A DNA stretch of 27,629 nucleotides from Acidobacteriota bacterium (GTDB taxonomy: Bacteria > Acidobacteriota > Terriglobia > Terriglobales > Acidobacteriaceae): positions 1 to 27,629 of the forward strand of contig JAJYAE010000018.1 in assembly GCA_021779695.1 (NCBI GenBank), read 5' to 3'. The notes beneath the pieces are model-generated. The model had not been told where the DNA came from and did no database searches. It saw only the letters and a list, made by a program, of their open reading frames with translations. Shown here in pieces: positions 7,167-16,029 of this stretch (position 1 is the stretch's first letter; each line of letters begins with the position of its first letter). Made by a program: the position numbers and the translations under genes.

Positions 7167-9788
7167 TCATCGTTCCTTCCCGGCGGCAGACGCCGGGTTT
7201 TGACTTCGTGCCCGGGCGACCAACTCAAGAGCCGCCTGGGTTACGGGATCGGCCGGATTCAGCGCCTTTGCGGCCAACAGTTCCTCTTCGCCTTTGTCCA
7301 ACTCACCCGCCTGGCATTCGATGATGCCTAGTTTTCGGTAAAGATCGGCTTTGGCTGTGCACTCGCCACAGTCAGCAATTGCTTTTTTCAATTGCTGGAT
7401 CGCTTCGGGCCAATCGTGAGCGGCCGCCGCTTCTATACCGTTGTTTGCGAGCGTGTCCGCCCGGTCCAGGATGCGGCGCTCTTTCTGAACGGCGATGTAG
7501 CGCGCCATCAACCGCTCCGATTCAGCTTGATCAGTAGATCGCAAGACCTGCGCCAGACTGAACAGCGCCTGAGTAAACTTTGGATCGATCTCAATAGCCT
7601 TTTGCCAGGCCGCCAGCGCTTTCGCGGTCTCAGACTCCCGCTCGAGAGATTGACCCATGAGATACCAGGCCATCACGTTGGCTGGCTGCAGCTTGACGGT
7701 TTCCTCAAGCAGATTGACGGCAAGGTCGTACTTGCCCTCCCGTTTGTAGATGAGGGCAAGAAAATATCGCGGCTCGGGCATCTTTGCATTTAGCTGGCAA
7801 GCGGTTTTGAACTCAAGCTTAGCTTCGTCGCTACGTCCCAGATCGTACAGAATTCTGCCGCGATAGAAATGGGCGACACCGGACTGCGGAGCAAGGCGGA
7901 CGGCCTCGCTTGTTTGCACCAGAGCGCCAGGCAGGTTGTAGCTTTCGGCCAACGCAAATGCCAGGTCCAGATGGGCTGCGGGCAGATCGGGCGCTATATC
8001 TACGACCTGCTGAAGTAGCGCAATCCCTTCGTCTGCCTTGCCCAACTGCATTTTCGCTTTTCCAGCCGCCGACAGCGTCGCGGGATCTTTAGGCGCTAAC
8101 GCCACCGCTTTGTTCAGTTCCTGGTCGGCATCGGATTTCCTGTTCTGCTGGGCAAGAACCAACCCTAAGTTCAAATGGCCGTCCTTATAAGTCGGATTGT
8201 CTTCAAGGGCCTGACGAAGAAGCTTGTCGGCCGATACCAGATTGCCCTTCTTGGCATAAAGCATCGCCAGATTGCCGCGCGCCTCCACGAGTTCAGGGTC
8301 TAGATCAACTGCAGACTCAAGCCATTTCTGCGCAGTTGGCAAGTCCCCTTCCGCCAACTCCAAACGGCCTAGTTCGGCCTGGATCTTGGCCAGCTTCGGA
8401 TCGATATTGATCGCACTGTGGAGGGCGTCTTCAGCGCCCTTTATATCGTTTATGCCTTCAAGCGCCAGCGCGAGATTATAGGCCGTCCAGGCGCTGTCCG
8501 GGTTCTCTTCGAGCATATGGCGATAAATCTGCGCTGCCTCTTTCGGTTTGCCGGACTGGAGTAGATCATTCGCCTTGGTTCCCTCGGCTGCAAGCTGGCT
8601 ATTCAGGAGTTCGTCGCCCTGTTCTTTCTGCAACTGCCCTACTATTTGTGCTACCTCCTTTGTTTGGCCGAGCGAACGCAGCACAGAGACCAGCTGATAC
8701 TGGGCCGACCTATCCCCGGGTTTAATCGCGACAGCCTTCTGCAACTGGGGCAGTGCCTGATCAGGCTTTTCCATACGCGCCAAAACGAGTCCGAGTTGAT
8801 ATCGAGCCTCGAAATCGTCGGGCGATTTAGCGACTCCAAGCGCCAGTTCTGGCTCTGCCTTGGCGTAATCCCCGAGTTGCTGGTACACCGTGCCAAGCAT
8901 GACGTGCCCCGAGGGGTCTTCTGGTTTCCGGTGTACGTAATCGCGAGCTGGCTCAAGGGCCTCTGTATATGCTGATGCATCGATAAGAGCCCTGACCTGT
9001 GCAGCCAGAGCAAGCTTATCGTTAGGATCACGGCGGGTCACCTCTCGGTATGCATCCGCGGCCTCGCGATCCCGACGCTCATTCGCATAGATGTTGCCAA
9101 GAGTAAAGTAAGCAGCCGTTACATCTGGGTGGCTCTTGAGCAAGTCCGTCAGAAGGCGAATCGCGTCGGCTACCCCGGCGCCATTCAAGGCCGGCAGCCC
9201 ATCGGCCCGCCTGGCCTTTGCAGATTTGTATGTTGCCGTTGCCAAAGCGAGCTGCAAATCCGGATCATCTGGTTGAATCAGCAGAGCCTGTCGCCAGCAC
9301 TGCAGAGCCCCGCCGAATCGCCTTTCCTTCGCCAGAACCTGCGCCATCCCGTCGAGGGCGCAGACTGATTGCGGATTCAGTCCCAAGGCCTTCCGAAATT
9401 CGGCTTCCGCCTCAGTAGGGTCACTGAGCGACGAACCTAGGGCACAATGCGCCTGCGGCAACGCCGGATCATACTGCAGGGCCAGACGGAACTCGCTAAT
9501 TGCGCCCTCTGGTTGTTGTTCACTTTGCAGAACAAGCCCAAGGTCAAAATGCGCTTCGGCCAAGTGTGGCTCTAGTCGCAAGGCCTGTTTGAACGCCGCA
9601 ACTGCGCATTTCAGATCACCTTTCTCGGCAAACCAGACACCCACCGCGTCATAAACTCTTGCGGGCGAAGTGCCAGCCGGTGCGTGCGCAGCCGATGCAG
9701 GCGGTTTGCAGACATCCGGAAGTTGCGCCGAGGTCAGTGTGCCGAGAAATAGTAGGAACGCGCAACAGCAAATGAGTGATCGCTTCAT
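7167..9788 (-). CDS. Secreted tetratricopeptide-repeat protein
   Basis: This 873-residue protein has a Sec signal peptide (cleavage near TSA-Q, residue 21). It is then built almost entirely from tandem 34-residue TPR units, with repeated A..LG......A...Y..AL...P patterns such as EAHFDLGLVLQSEQQPEGAI and AWYLMGQSLERESETAKAL. No enzymatic domain is visible. TPR superhelices scaffold protein-protein contacts; here it would act in the periplasm or at the cell surface. The ATG is 39 bases after the CRTAC1 gene stop, with GGAG 10 bases upstream. Pairs of TPR and CRTAC1 genes beside Oar-type receptors recur in Acidobacteriota. A role in assembling a glycan-uptake complex is inference. Confidence 0.88.
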   Translation of the reverse strand: MKRSLICCCAFLLFLGTLTSAQLPDVCKPPASAAHAPAGTSPARVYDAVGVWFAEKGDLKCAVAAFKQALRLEPHLAEAHFDLGLVLQSEQQPEGAISEFRLALQYDPALPQAHCALGSSLSDPTEAEAEFRKALGLNPQSVCALDGMAQVLAKERRFGGALQCWRQALLIQPDDPDLQLALATATYKSAKARRADGLPALNGAGVADAIRLLTDLLKSHPDVTAAYFTLGNIYANERRDREAADAYREVTRRDPNDKLALAAQVRALIDASAYTEALEPARDYVHRKPEDPSGHVMLGTVYQQLGDYAKAEPELALGVAKSPDDFEARYQLGLVLARMEKPDQALPQLQKAVAIKPGDRSAQYQLVSVLRSLGQTKEVAQIVGQLQKEQGDELLNSQLAAEGTKANDLLQSGKPKEAAQIYRHMLEENPDSAWTAYNLALALEGINDIKGAEDALHSAINIDPKLAKIQAELGRLELAEGDLPTAQKWLESAVDLDPELVEARGNLAMLYAKKGNLVSADKLLRQALEDNPTYKDGHLNLGLVLAQQNRKSDADQELNKAVALAPKDPATLSAAGKAKMQLGKADEGIALLQQVVDIAPDLPAAHLDLAFALAESYNLPGALVQTSEAVRLAPQSGVAHFYRGRILYDLGRSDEAKLEFKTACQLNAKMPEPRYFLALIYKREGKYDLAVNLLEETVKLQPANVMAWYLMGQSLERESETAKALAAWQKAIEIDPKFTQALFSLAQVLRSTDQAESERLMARYIAVQKERRILDRADTLANNGIEAAAAHDWPEAIQQLKKAIADCGECTAKADLYRKLGIIECQAGELDKGEEELLAAKALNPADPVTQAALELVARARSQNPASAAGKER
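7179..7201 (+). terminator. Intrinsic terminator of the mutarotase-GH29 operon
   Basis: A 7-bp GC stem (CCCGGCG 7179-7185, CGCCGGG 7191-7197) with a 5-base loop is followed at once by TTTT on the plus strand. It lies 81 bases after the second GH29 stop, inside the last codons of the convergent TPR gene. Confidence 0.72.
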
Positions 9789-9827
9789 GATGGATCCGCT
9801 CCGGGTAAAATTCCACTGTGGCCACGT

Positions 9828-11675
9828 TCATTGCTGACTGCCATCGCGGGGCTCGGTCACTTCGAGTATGCGATCCGCCGTTACATCGCGCAACACCTGG
9901 CGCGAACCCGATGGCCAGCGGATCTCGATCTCCTTCATCACGCGCGAACCGCCAAGGCCGAAATGCACGCGCGGATCGCTTGAGGCAGCATAACCAGTGC
10001 TGGTCGTCGCCTCGTTGTATAGCATTCTGCCATCATGGGTAACTACTCGAATTTGAGCGCCAATTCCCATCCTGTTGCTCTTCGTTCCTACGAGTTTGAT
10101 CAGAACCCAGTGATTGTTCGTTTCGGTCACATTACGGAACACTTTGACGGGGGTGCCCAGAGCCGTCACAACGAGATCCATTCGACCGTCATTGTCAAGA
10201 TCCCCGTAGGCGAGCCCGCGGTGCGGGGCGGGCCGCGTGAAGTCGACGCCAGCGGAAGCACTCACATCTTCAAATCGGGCGTTCCCAAAATTTCGAAATA
10301 CGGAATTCGGTTCGGCATAGCGAAAATGCCGCGAGATTTGCCCGATATTGTCCAGGACATTGCTGCGGGCCACCACCAAATCCTTCCAACCGTCGTTGTC
10401 AAGATCGACGATCCCGTTCGACCAGCCCGACATCGGCCTGGTCAGATTTGTGAGTCGGCTCGCCTGACTCGCGTTGCGAAAAGTACCTTTTCCGTCGTTG
10501 ATGAACAACGGGAAGGTTTCGTTTTCGATCGCCGTATGCCAGATATCCGGTAAGCCGTCGTTGTTCAGATCTCGAAAGTCTGCACCCATGCCTGCAAGGG
10601 CAACTCCCTCATCGTTGTAGGCCACACCTGCCTGAAATCCAACCTCCTCGAAGCGCTTCCCACCCAAATTGCGAAAAAGGAGATTGGGGCTATTGTCATT
10701 AGCCACAAACACGTCAAGAAACCCGTCCCCATCGAAATCGGCAAACACGACTCCCATTCCCTTGCCCAACACAGATGAAATTCCAGTCTCTGCTGAAACA
10801 TCCGTAAACGTACCATCGCCGTTGTTGCGGTATAGCGTATTGGGAAGTGGAGCGAAGCTGTCCGGATGACAATAACCGCGTCCATCCAAACCCATGCATA
10901 CAGGTTCGTAGTGCGGATCCCACTGGCAGTAATTAGAGACAAACAGGTCCAGGAGTCCGTCGTTGTTGTAGTCGAACCATCCGGCCGCGATGGACCACAT
11001 CTTGCGGCCTTTGTATAGGGCACCTCCCAAACCCGCTTTCGCGGTGACGTCGGTGAAGGTGCCGTCGCCATTGTTGTGATAAAGCTGATTTCCGTTGACG
11101 TTGGCCAGAAAAAGATCGGGCCAGCCATCGTTGTCATAATCGCCTACCGCAACACCCATGCCATAACCCGCGCCGGTGACACCAGCGCGCTCGGAAACAT
11201 CGGTAAATGTTCCATCGCCGTTGTTGTGAAAGAGCCGATTGTAATACTTCGGACCCGTTTTCACGAGGGAGGGCATTTCGGCACCATTGACCAGAAAAAT
11301 GTCGAGTAAACCATCTCCGTCATAGTCAAACAACGCGATGCCTGCTGGCATCGCCTCTGGCTGGTGTTTTTCCGGAGTGGGGCAGTTTTCGGTCACAAAA
11401 TGTACGCCAGCTTTTTGTGCGATGTCCTCAAAGCGGATGGTCGAAGGAAGTGCCGCAGCGAGGAGGAAATCTTGGCGCTGCTTGCTCGGGTGCGGTGCTA
11501 ACCAGGGAAACAGCATTTTCGGGACAAACAAACCGGCCGCGCGCAGGAAGGCTCGGCGGGAGCCACAGGCAATCGAGAGCGGTTCCAAGGGTGGCTGAGA
11601 TACAGCGAGTCGGGCAATTACGATTGCACCCACCACGGAAGAGCAAAGCAATAGAATCAACAGCACAAAGCGCAT
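9828..11675 (-). CDS. CRTAC1-type FG-GAP/ASPIC-UnbV protein 1
   Basis: This exported beta-propeller-like protein of about 615 residues carries seven calcium-binding D-x-D-x-D-G-x-x-D motifs (for example DYDGDGLLDIF, DYDNDGWPDLF, DFDGDGFLDVF), separated by LYHNNGDGTFTDVT-type strands. The final 75 residues form an ASPIC/UnbV domain (GIGAQIRV, VHFGLGG, IEIRWPSG). The N-terminus is unusual: a hydrophobic segment (residues 1-25) comes before a twin-arginine-like SRRAFLR at 38-44. GGAGGA directly abuts the ATG at 11675, so a GTG four codons in (11666), at normal spacing, may be the true start. The TonB receptor lies upstream and the TPR gene downstream. Its biochemical role is unknown; surface binding of glycan or of the receptor is inference. 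Confidence 0.88.
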   Translation of the reverse strand: MRFVLLILLLCSSVVGAIVIARLAVSQPPLEPLSIACGSRRAFLRAAGLFVPKMLFPWLAPHPSKQRQDFLLAAALPSTIRFEDIAQKAGVHFVTENCPTPEKHQPEAMPAGIALFDYDGDGLLDIFLVNGAEMPSLVKTGPKYYNRLFHNNGDGTFTDVSERAGVTGAGYGMGVAVGDYDNDGWPDLFLANVNGNQLYHNNGDGTFTDVTAKAGLGGALYKGRKMWSIAAGWFDYNNDGLLDLFVSNYCQWDPHYEPVCMGLDGRGYCHPDSFAPLPNTLYRNNGDGTFTDVSAETGISSVLGKGMGVVFADFDGDGFLDVFVANDNSPNLLFRNLGGKRFEEVGFQAGVAYNDEGVALAGMGADFRDLNNDGLPDIWHTAIENETFPLFINDGKGTFRNASQASRLTNLTRPMSGWSNGIVDLDNDGWKDLVVARSNVLDNIGQISRHFRYAEPNSVFRNFGNARFEDVSASAGVDFTRPAPHRGLAYGDLDNDGRMDLVVTALGTPVKVFRNVTETNNHWVLIKLVGTKSNRMGIGAQIRVVTHDGRMLYNEATTSTGYAASSDPRVHFGLGGSRVMKEIEIRWPSGSRQVLRDVTADRILEVTEPRDGSQQ

Positions 11676-11724
11676 TCCTCCGCGTCATCAGACTCCCAGA
11701 AGCAATCGAGGCTTTGAACGGGAA

Positions 11725-11762
11725 AGTGTCATCGCCGCAATCCCTCGTGCGACGATGACACT
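11725..11762. repeat. Perfect 10-bp inverted repeat in the CRTAC1-1 leader
   Basis: AGTGTCATCG (11725-11734) and CGATGACACT (11753-11762) are exact complements around an 18-base spacer, 50-87 bases upstream of the CRTAC1 start. It could be a protein-binding dyad or an mRNA hairpin. Confidence 0.55.
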
Positions 11763-11819
11763 ATAAAGCCTTTGTCAACCGAGATGGGTTACGACCAGGA
11801 CTGTGTGGAATTCTAATTT

Positions 11820-11857
11820 CCCAGGGTATCCTCCGCTATCGAGGAGGATGCCCTGGG
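11820..11857. repeat. Strong intercistronic hairpin after the TonB receptor gene
   Basis: CCCAGGGTATCCTCC (11820-11834) pairs with GGAGGATGCCCTGGG (11843-11857) at 14 of 15 positions, around an 8-base loop. It begins 43 bases past the receptor stop in the minus-strand sense. There is no U-tract, so it is more likely an mRNA-stabilising or partial-attenuation element than a full terminator. Confidence 0.62.
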
Positions 11858-11900
11858 CTCCTGGAATGGTGGATCGGATTCCGAAACTACGAAGCCACAC

Positions 11901-14900
11901 CTAGTAATAGAACTTCAGACTCATCTGCAACTGACGCGTTGCCGGCTGACCGTTTTGGGCCGTGCGTTCGCCTAAGACTTGTCCGAAAGTCGTGTCGGTG
12001 CTGGTCGTGTCCGGAACACCGAAAACGACATTGTTGAAGAGGTTGAATGCTTCGGCTCGGAATTCGAAGTATCGGTCTTCTCCGCTCCCTAGATGGAATT
12101 GTCGGAACAGGGACATGTCGACATCGTTGTAATGTTGTGAAACAAAGGGGTTCACCTTTTCAGTTCCGTACGTGTACCCCGTTGGCACCGCGAAGGCACT
12201 TGGATTGAACCATTTCGCCTGAGTATGGGCCCCGCTGTTCGGGTTGCCAACTATGTTCATTCTCTCCTGGAGGCAGCAGCCTATATTCTCCGGGTCCCCG
12301 CCGGCTACGACCGTATAAGGCTGTCCCGAAGTTTCTTGCACAATGCCGTTGATCGCCCATCCGCCAGCCACAGCGGAGAGGAGCTTGCTGGGAGACGTGT
12401 TAAATGGCGAAGCGGCTGTAAATGCTACCGTAAACACGTTCGTCTGATTGAGGTCAGAGGTGCCGTAGTCGCCGTGACGGTTGTATGGATTTGACGAGTC
12501 GCAGCTCGCGCCAAGGTTGCAGCCGTCGGCGTTCGAATGCGACAGCGTGTACGCTGCCAGGAAGGTAATCCCGTGCGTAGCGCGTTCCTGGACAGTGACC
12601 TGCATTGCGTTGTAACGGCTATTTCCGACGCTCTGGTCGAACCACTGCTGCAGCATGTAGGGATAAGGCCGGCGGGCTTGTTGGCTGCCAGGTCCCGGCT
12701 GTGGGGTGTTCATGGTGGGACCCCAGTCCTCATGTCTGCCGTTCGATCCGACATAGTTCGCATCGAGAGTCATATTGGCTGGCAACTCCCGCTCGATTCC
12801 CACGTTCCACTGATCGAAAACTGGAGTCGTGAAGTTCGGATCTACCATCCATTGGCTGACTTGGCTGAAGTCGTTGATGGGATAAATGATCGCTCCTCCG
12901 TTGCCAAATTGCAGCGGATCGGCAGCCGTCACTGTGGGAAGAGCGGAGTTCAAATTGCTGTTATCGATGGTGTTGACCGCAGGCCAGTTCCCACCAAAGT
13001 TCTGTGAGAGTTGCGTGATTGTCGCCCAAGCGTCGTAGAAGCGGCTATACGCAGCACGGATGACAGTCTTGTCGTTGGCGCGGTAGGCAAGACCGAGCCG
13101 AGGGCCCCAGTCGGCCAGAGCGTTATTGATCATGCGCAGTGTTGGGCTGACGACTGCGTGCGCAGGCAGTCCACCTGGAGCGGGCGTACTCGACGCGGTG
13201 TAAGTTCCGGTCGGAATGCACGGCGCGCCCTGGGTCGCCGAGCAATTGGGTGGAAGCGCGTTCAGGATGTATTGGCCGGTGATTGGGTTGGCCTCGCCGG
13301 TGTAGAAATTCCCGCCGTTGCCAGTCCCATAGATCGGCGTATAGATCATGTCGTTGCGAAAGCCGAGATTGACGGTGAGACGACTCGTCGCCTTGAACTG
13401 ATCCTGGATGTAAATTCCATTGATCCAGCCGCCGTGCGCGTCCTCGAAGATATTCCGGTAGGAACCGGCGTTGGGAAATCCGAGCAGCTCAGACGCCCAG
13501 CTATTTCCACCGTTGCTGTTTGCTCCGAGGCTTGAGGTCTGCTGTGGTTCGAAATCATCGCCTGCGTATGCGATCGGAGAAGTAAAGTTGTTGGTCTCAA
13601 AATCGGCGCCAACCTTAATTGTGTGCCTGCCCAGAATCTTGCTGAAGGAACCACCGAACTGCCAGTCATCTGCCAACCCTGAGCCCTGCAACTGCGAACC
13701 ACCCAAACCAATATAACCGCCCGCCGTATACTGCGGCGAATAGAGCGTGTTGTTCAGGGTCATCCAATATGGGGACATCCCGGCCTGCTGCAATTGCGAT
13801 AAAAATGCCGGAGTCACGCCGGCCCAAGCGGTACCAGTTTCGGTGAAGCCGTAGTTTCTGCCGAAGTACACGTCGGAGAAGGTTGTCGGACTATATTCGT
13901 GCGTCCAGTGCCCGATGTAGTTATGGCCGAAAACATGCACGAAGGCACTGCCAATTGTATCGGACGGCGATGTCTTGAATAGATCGAACTGGCTATAACG
14001 GAAATAGACCTGGTTGTTGCTTCCAAAGTTCTGGTCTACGCGAATTGTTCCTGAATCCTGGGTGAAATCGGTGGTTGCGGGGACAAAGAGGTTAGCCCCG
14101 TTGACCGTAGTCGCGCTCCCTGTTGGGATGATCGGCAGGAATAGCTTCGAGATCGGACTGATCCGGCTGGTTGGGATACAGTTGACGTGACCGCCGCACA
14201 AGGCAGCGTTGCCCGGCCCTTCGTTGTACTCCTGGGTAAAGGTTTGGCGCGAATACTGGCCGGTGCTAGGGTTAAGGGTCGTCGTCGTCGGATCGTAGAT
14301 GGGAATTACGTTCCCATTGCTATCGGTAACTCCGCTGAAGTCGCCGGCGTCCATTGCGGTTGTTGGTGCCAGCGCTCCGGTTTCCACCTTGGAAGCGAAC
14401 CTATAGCCTTCCCATGCTGCAAAGAAGAACGTGCGGTTCTTGCCGTTGTATAGCTTTGGAATCGAGAGGGGGCCACCGGCCGAAGCGCCATACTGATTCT
14501 GCCTCAGAGGAGAGCGGGCTGTTTCAAAGTAGCCGCGCGAATCCATGACTTGGTTGCGCAGGTACTCCCAGATCGCTCCATGGTACTGGTTGGTTCCGGA
14601 CTTCGTGACCACGCTGACCTGAGCTCCAGCAGCCGCGCCGTATTCGGCCAAATCGTTGTGACCCTGACTTTTGAACTCCTGAATGGCGTCGACGATGGGC
14701 GCATAGTTGTAGGTCCCCGACAGCGTGTTCAGGTCATTCTCCCCGTCGAGGATGAACATGTTGCTGCGGTTGCGGGCGCCGTCCACTGCCGGAAAACTGA
14801 ACTGTCCGATCGACGCACCATTCCATCCGCCGCCTCCGCCGCTGTTCTGGTCGGTATTTAGGTTTACGGTACCCGGCGTGATCAGCAGCAACTGGGTGAA

Positions 14901-15389
14901 ATTACGGCCGTTCATAGGCAGGTCGTTCATTTCCTTCGGCGTAATAACCGTCCCCAGTTCCGAGGTTGAAGTATCCAATGCAGGCGCGATGGCATCTACC
15001 GTCACGGTGCTCGACGTTGCGCCCACCTTCATTTGAAAGTCGAACGTTGCGGTCTGGCCAACTTGCAGCGTGACCGGCGGTTGCGACACTACGCTAAAGC
15101 CGGTTGCGGACGCCCGCATGCCATAAGTGCCCGGGACGACACTCGGGAAGTCGTAAATTCCGTCGGCATTGGTGGCTGTCTTCCTAACCACTCCAGTACT
15201 GACGTTTGTGAGCTCAATCTGCGCTTTTGGAATTGCAGCGCCGCTTTGATCCCTGACGACGCCATTAACGTTTGCGGTTGACTGTTGCGCCTTGGCGGCT
15301 GGGGCTATCAATGCCGCCACAGCCACAAGCAGCACAAGGAGGGGGCGATGCCCGTGCCAATTCCGGTGCCTCCTGATCAGCGCTCTCAT
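11901..15389 (-). CDS. TonB-dependent receptor, Oar-like, carboxypeptidase-regulatory N-domain
   Basis: This 1162-residue outer-membrane protein has a signal peptide with cleavage after AKA (residue 34). A carboxypeptidase-regulatory-like beta-sandwich follows (about 37-118: VNGVVRDQSGAAIPKAQI, DGIYDFPSVVPGTY). Next come a plug region (ITPKEMNDLPMNGRNFTQLL, about 150-240) and a long beta-barrel ending in LQMSLKFYY, with the terminal aromatic of barrel proteins. This is the large receptor class expanded in Acidobacteriota, which acts without SusD. AAGGAG (15400-15395) precedes the ATG. Promoter and tandem LacI-type operators lie 130-195 bases upstream. Genes for CRTAC1 and TPR proteins follow on the same strand. 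The fucose-locus context suggests a fucosylated oligosaccharide as ligand (inference). Confidence 0.92.
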   Translation of the reverse strand: MRALIRRHRNWHGHRPLLVLLVAVAALIAPAAKAQQSTANVNGVVRDQSGAAIPKAQIELTNVSTGVVRKTATNADGIYDFPSVVPGTYGMRASATGFSVVSQPPVTLQVGQTATFDFQMKVGATSSTVTVDAIAPALDTSTSELGTVITPKEMNDLPMNGRNFTQLLLITPGTVNLNTDQNSGGGGGWNGASIGQFSFPAVDGARNRSNMFILDGENDLNTLSGTYNYAPIVDAIQEFKSQGHNDLAEYGAAAGAQVSVVTKSGTNQYHGAIWEYLRNQVMDSRGYFETARSPLRQNQYGASAGGPLSIPKLYNGKNRTFFFAAWEGYRFASKVETGALAPTTAMDAGDFSGVTDSNGNVIPIYDPTTTTLNPSTGQYSRQTFTQEYNEGPGNAALCGGHVNCIPTSRISPISKLFLPIIPTGSATTVNGANLFVPATTDFTQDSGTIRVDQNFGSNNQVYFRYSQFDLFKTSPSDTIGSAFVHVFGHNYIGHWTHEYSPTTFSDVYFGRNYGFTETGTAWAGVTPAFLSQLQQAGMSPYWMTLNNTLYSPQYTAGGYIGLGGSQLQGSGLADDWQFGGSFSKILGRHTIKVGADFETNNFTSPIAYAGDDFEPQQTSSLGANSNGGNSWASELLGFPNAGSYRNIFEDAHGGWINGIYIQDQFKATSRLTVNLGFRNDMIYTPIYGTGNGGNFYTGEANPITGQYILNALPPNCSATQGAPCIPTGTYTASSTPAPGGLPAHAVVSPTLRMINNALADWGPRLGLAYRANDKTVIRAAYSRFYDAWATITQLSQNFGGNWPAVNTIDNSNLNSALPTVTAADPLQFGNGGAIIYPINDFSQVSQWMVDPNFTTPVFDQWNVGIERELPANMTLDANYVGSNGRHEDWGPTMNTPQPGPGSQQARRPYPYMLQQWFDQSVGNSRYNAMQVTVQERATHGITFLAAYTLSHSNADGCNLGASCDSSNPYNRHGDYGTSDLNQTNVFTVAFTAASPFNTSPSKLLSAVAGGWAINGIVQETSGQPYTVVAGGDPENIGCCLQERMNIVGNPNSGAHTQAKWFNPSAFAVPTGYTYGTEKVNPFVSQHYNDVDMSLFRQFHLGSGEDRYFEFRAEAFNLFNNVVFGVPDTTSTDTTFGQVLGERTAQNGQPATRQLQMSLKFYY

Positions 15390-15520
15390 AGGGTCTCCTT
15401 CTCACGTGCTTGGGGTTGGTTTGGTCGTCGAGAAGACAGTGAAGTGCCGTGTCTCCTAGGGGGGCGCACAACCGTCGGACACAAACATTCACGGTTGACC
15501 GCAATGCCAAACTTTCACGC

Positions 15521-15545
15521 ATTAAACGACAAAGTAATCGTTTAC
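15521..15545 (-). promoter_or_regulatory. Tandem LacI-type operators upstream of the TonB receptor gene
   Basis: In the minus-strand sense GTAAACGATTAC (15545-15534), one base, then TTGTCGTTTAAT (15532-15521). Each has the central CG typical of LacI-family sites, and TAAACGA/TCGTTTA form an inverted pair (15523-15529, 15538-15544). The same two-site layout with one-base spacing occurs at 20873-20897. Confidence 0.62.
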
Positions 15546-15553
15546 GGAGCGCA

Positions 15554-15583
15554 ATCCTAGCTACTCGGTTGCGAGCGTGTCAA
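15554..15583 (-). promoter_or_regulatory. Predicted promoter of the TonB receptor operon
   Basis: TTGACA (15583-15578), an 18-base spacer and TAGGAT (15559-15554) on the minus strand. The operators begin 8 bases downstream, covering the expected transcription start. Confidence 0.55.
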
Positions 15584-16029
15584 GTCTTTTCGGAGAATTT
15601 TTCAGGGTACATGACTTTTCAGAGCGCCACCTCAGGATGTACGCGCAGGCAGCACTAAATAATTGATTCATACGGGGGGGTACGAAGCTGTGCCCATCAC
15701 GCCGCGCCCCTGCCAGAGGCTCGGCCTGCCCGAGACCTCGATCAGGCACTACGATGAATTGATCGCAGGCATATCTGGCTCGGATTACCCATCAGTGGAG
15801 AGGTCTCGCCGCATTGTCAATTTGATTTCTGCGCGCGCCGGCTGCCGGAGGGAACTTGATTGCGATCCGTGCAATCCCTACTCATGGAGCACGGGAAGGT
15901 CAAGTGCCACGCTGAACAGCGCACTTGCGGCCTGCAGCACAGAAACCGTCAGTGCAGCGTAAGCATTTCCGCAGATAGGCGACGCCCATTAAACCGCCGT
16001 TGTACGATCTCTGAAAGAGGTAGATCACG
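15584..16029. other. Intergenic region between divergent receptor and CRTAC1-2 genes
   Basis: About 450 bases with no convincing gene. A 99-residue plus-strand frame (15663-15962) shows no family signature and is rich in Arg and Ser, as non-coding GC-rich DNA often is. A GGGGGGG run lies near 15675. AAAGAGGT at 16013-16020 probably serves as ribosome-binding site for the following TTG start. I see no clear plus-strand promoter. Confidence 0.5.

Noticed and set aside
8440..8456. TATATCGTTTAT, resembling the LacI-type operator
   Set aside because: Lies inside the TPR coding sequence, single copy, no promoter nearby; likely chance.
15663..15962. 99-residue plus-strand open frame in the receptor/CRTAC1-2 gap
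   Set aside because: No ribosome-binding site, biased Arg/Ser content, no recognisable family; treated as non-coding.
15988..15999. ATTAAACCGCCG upstream of CRTAC1-2, partly like the LacI operator half
   Set aside because: It lacks the CGA core and a paired second site; the match is too weak.
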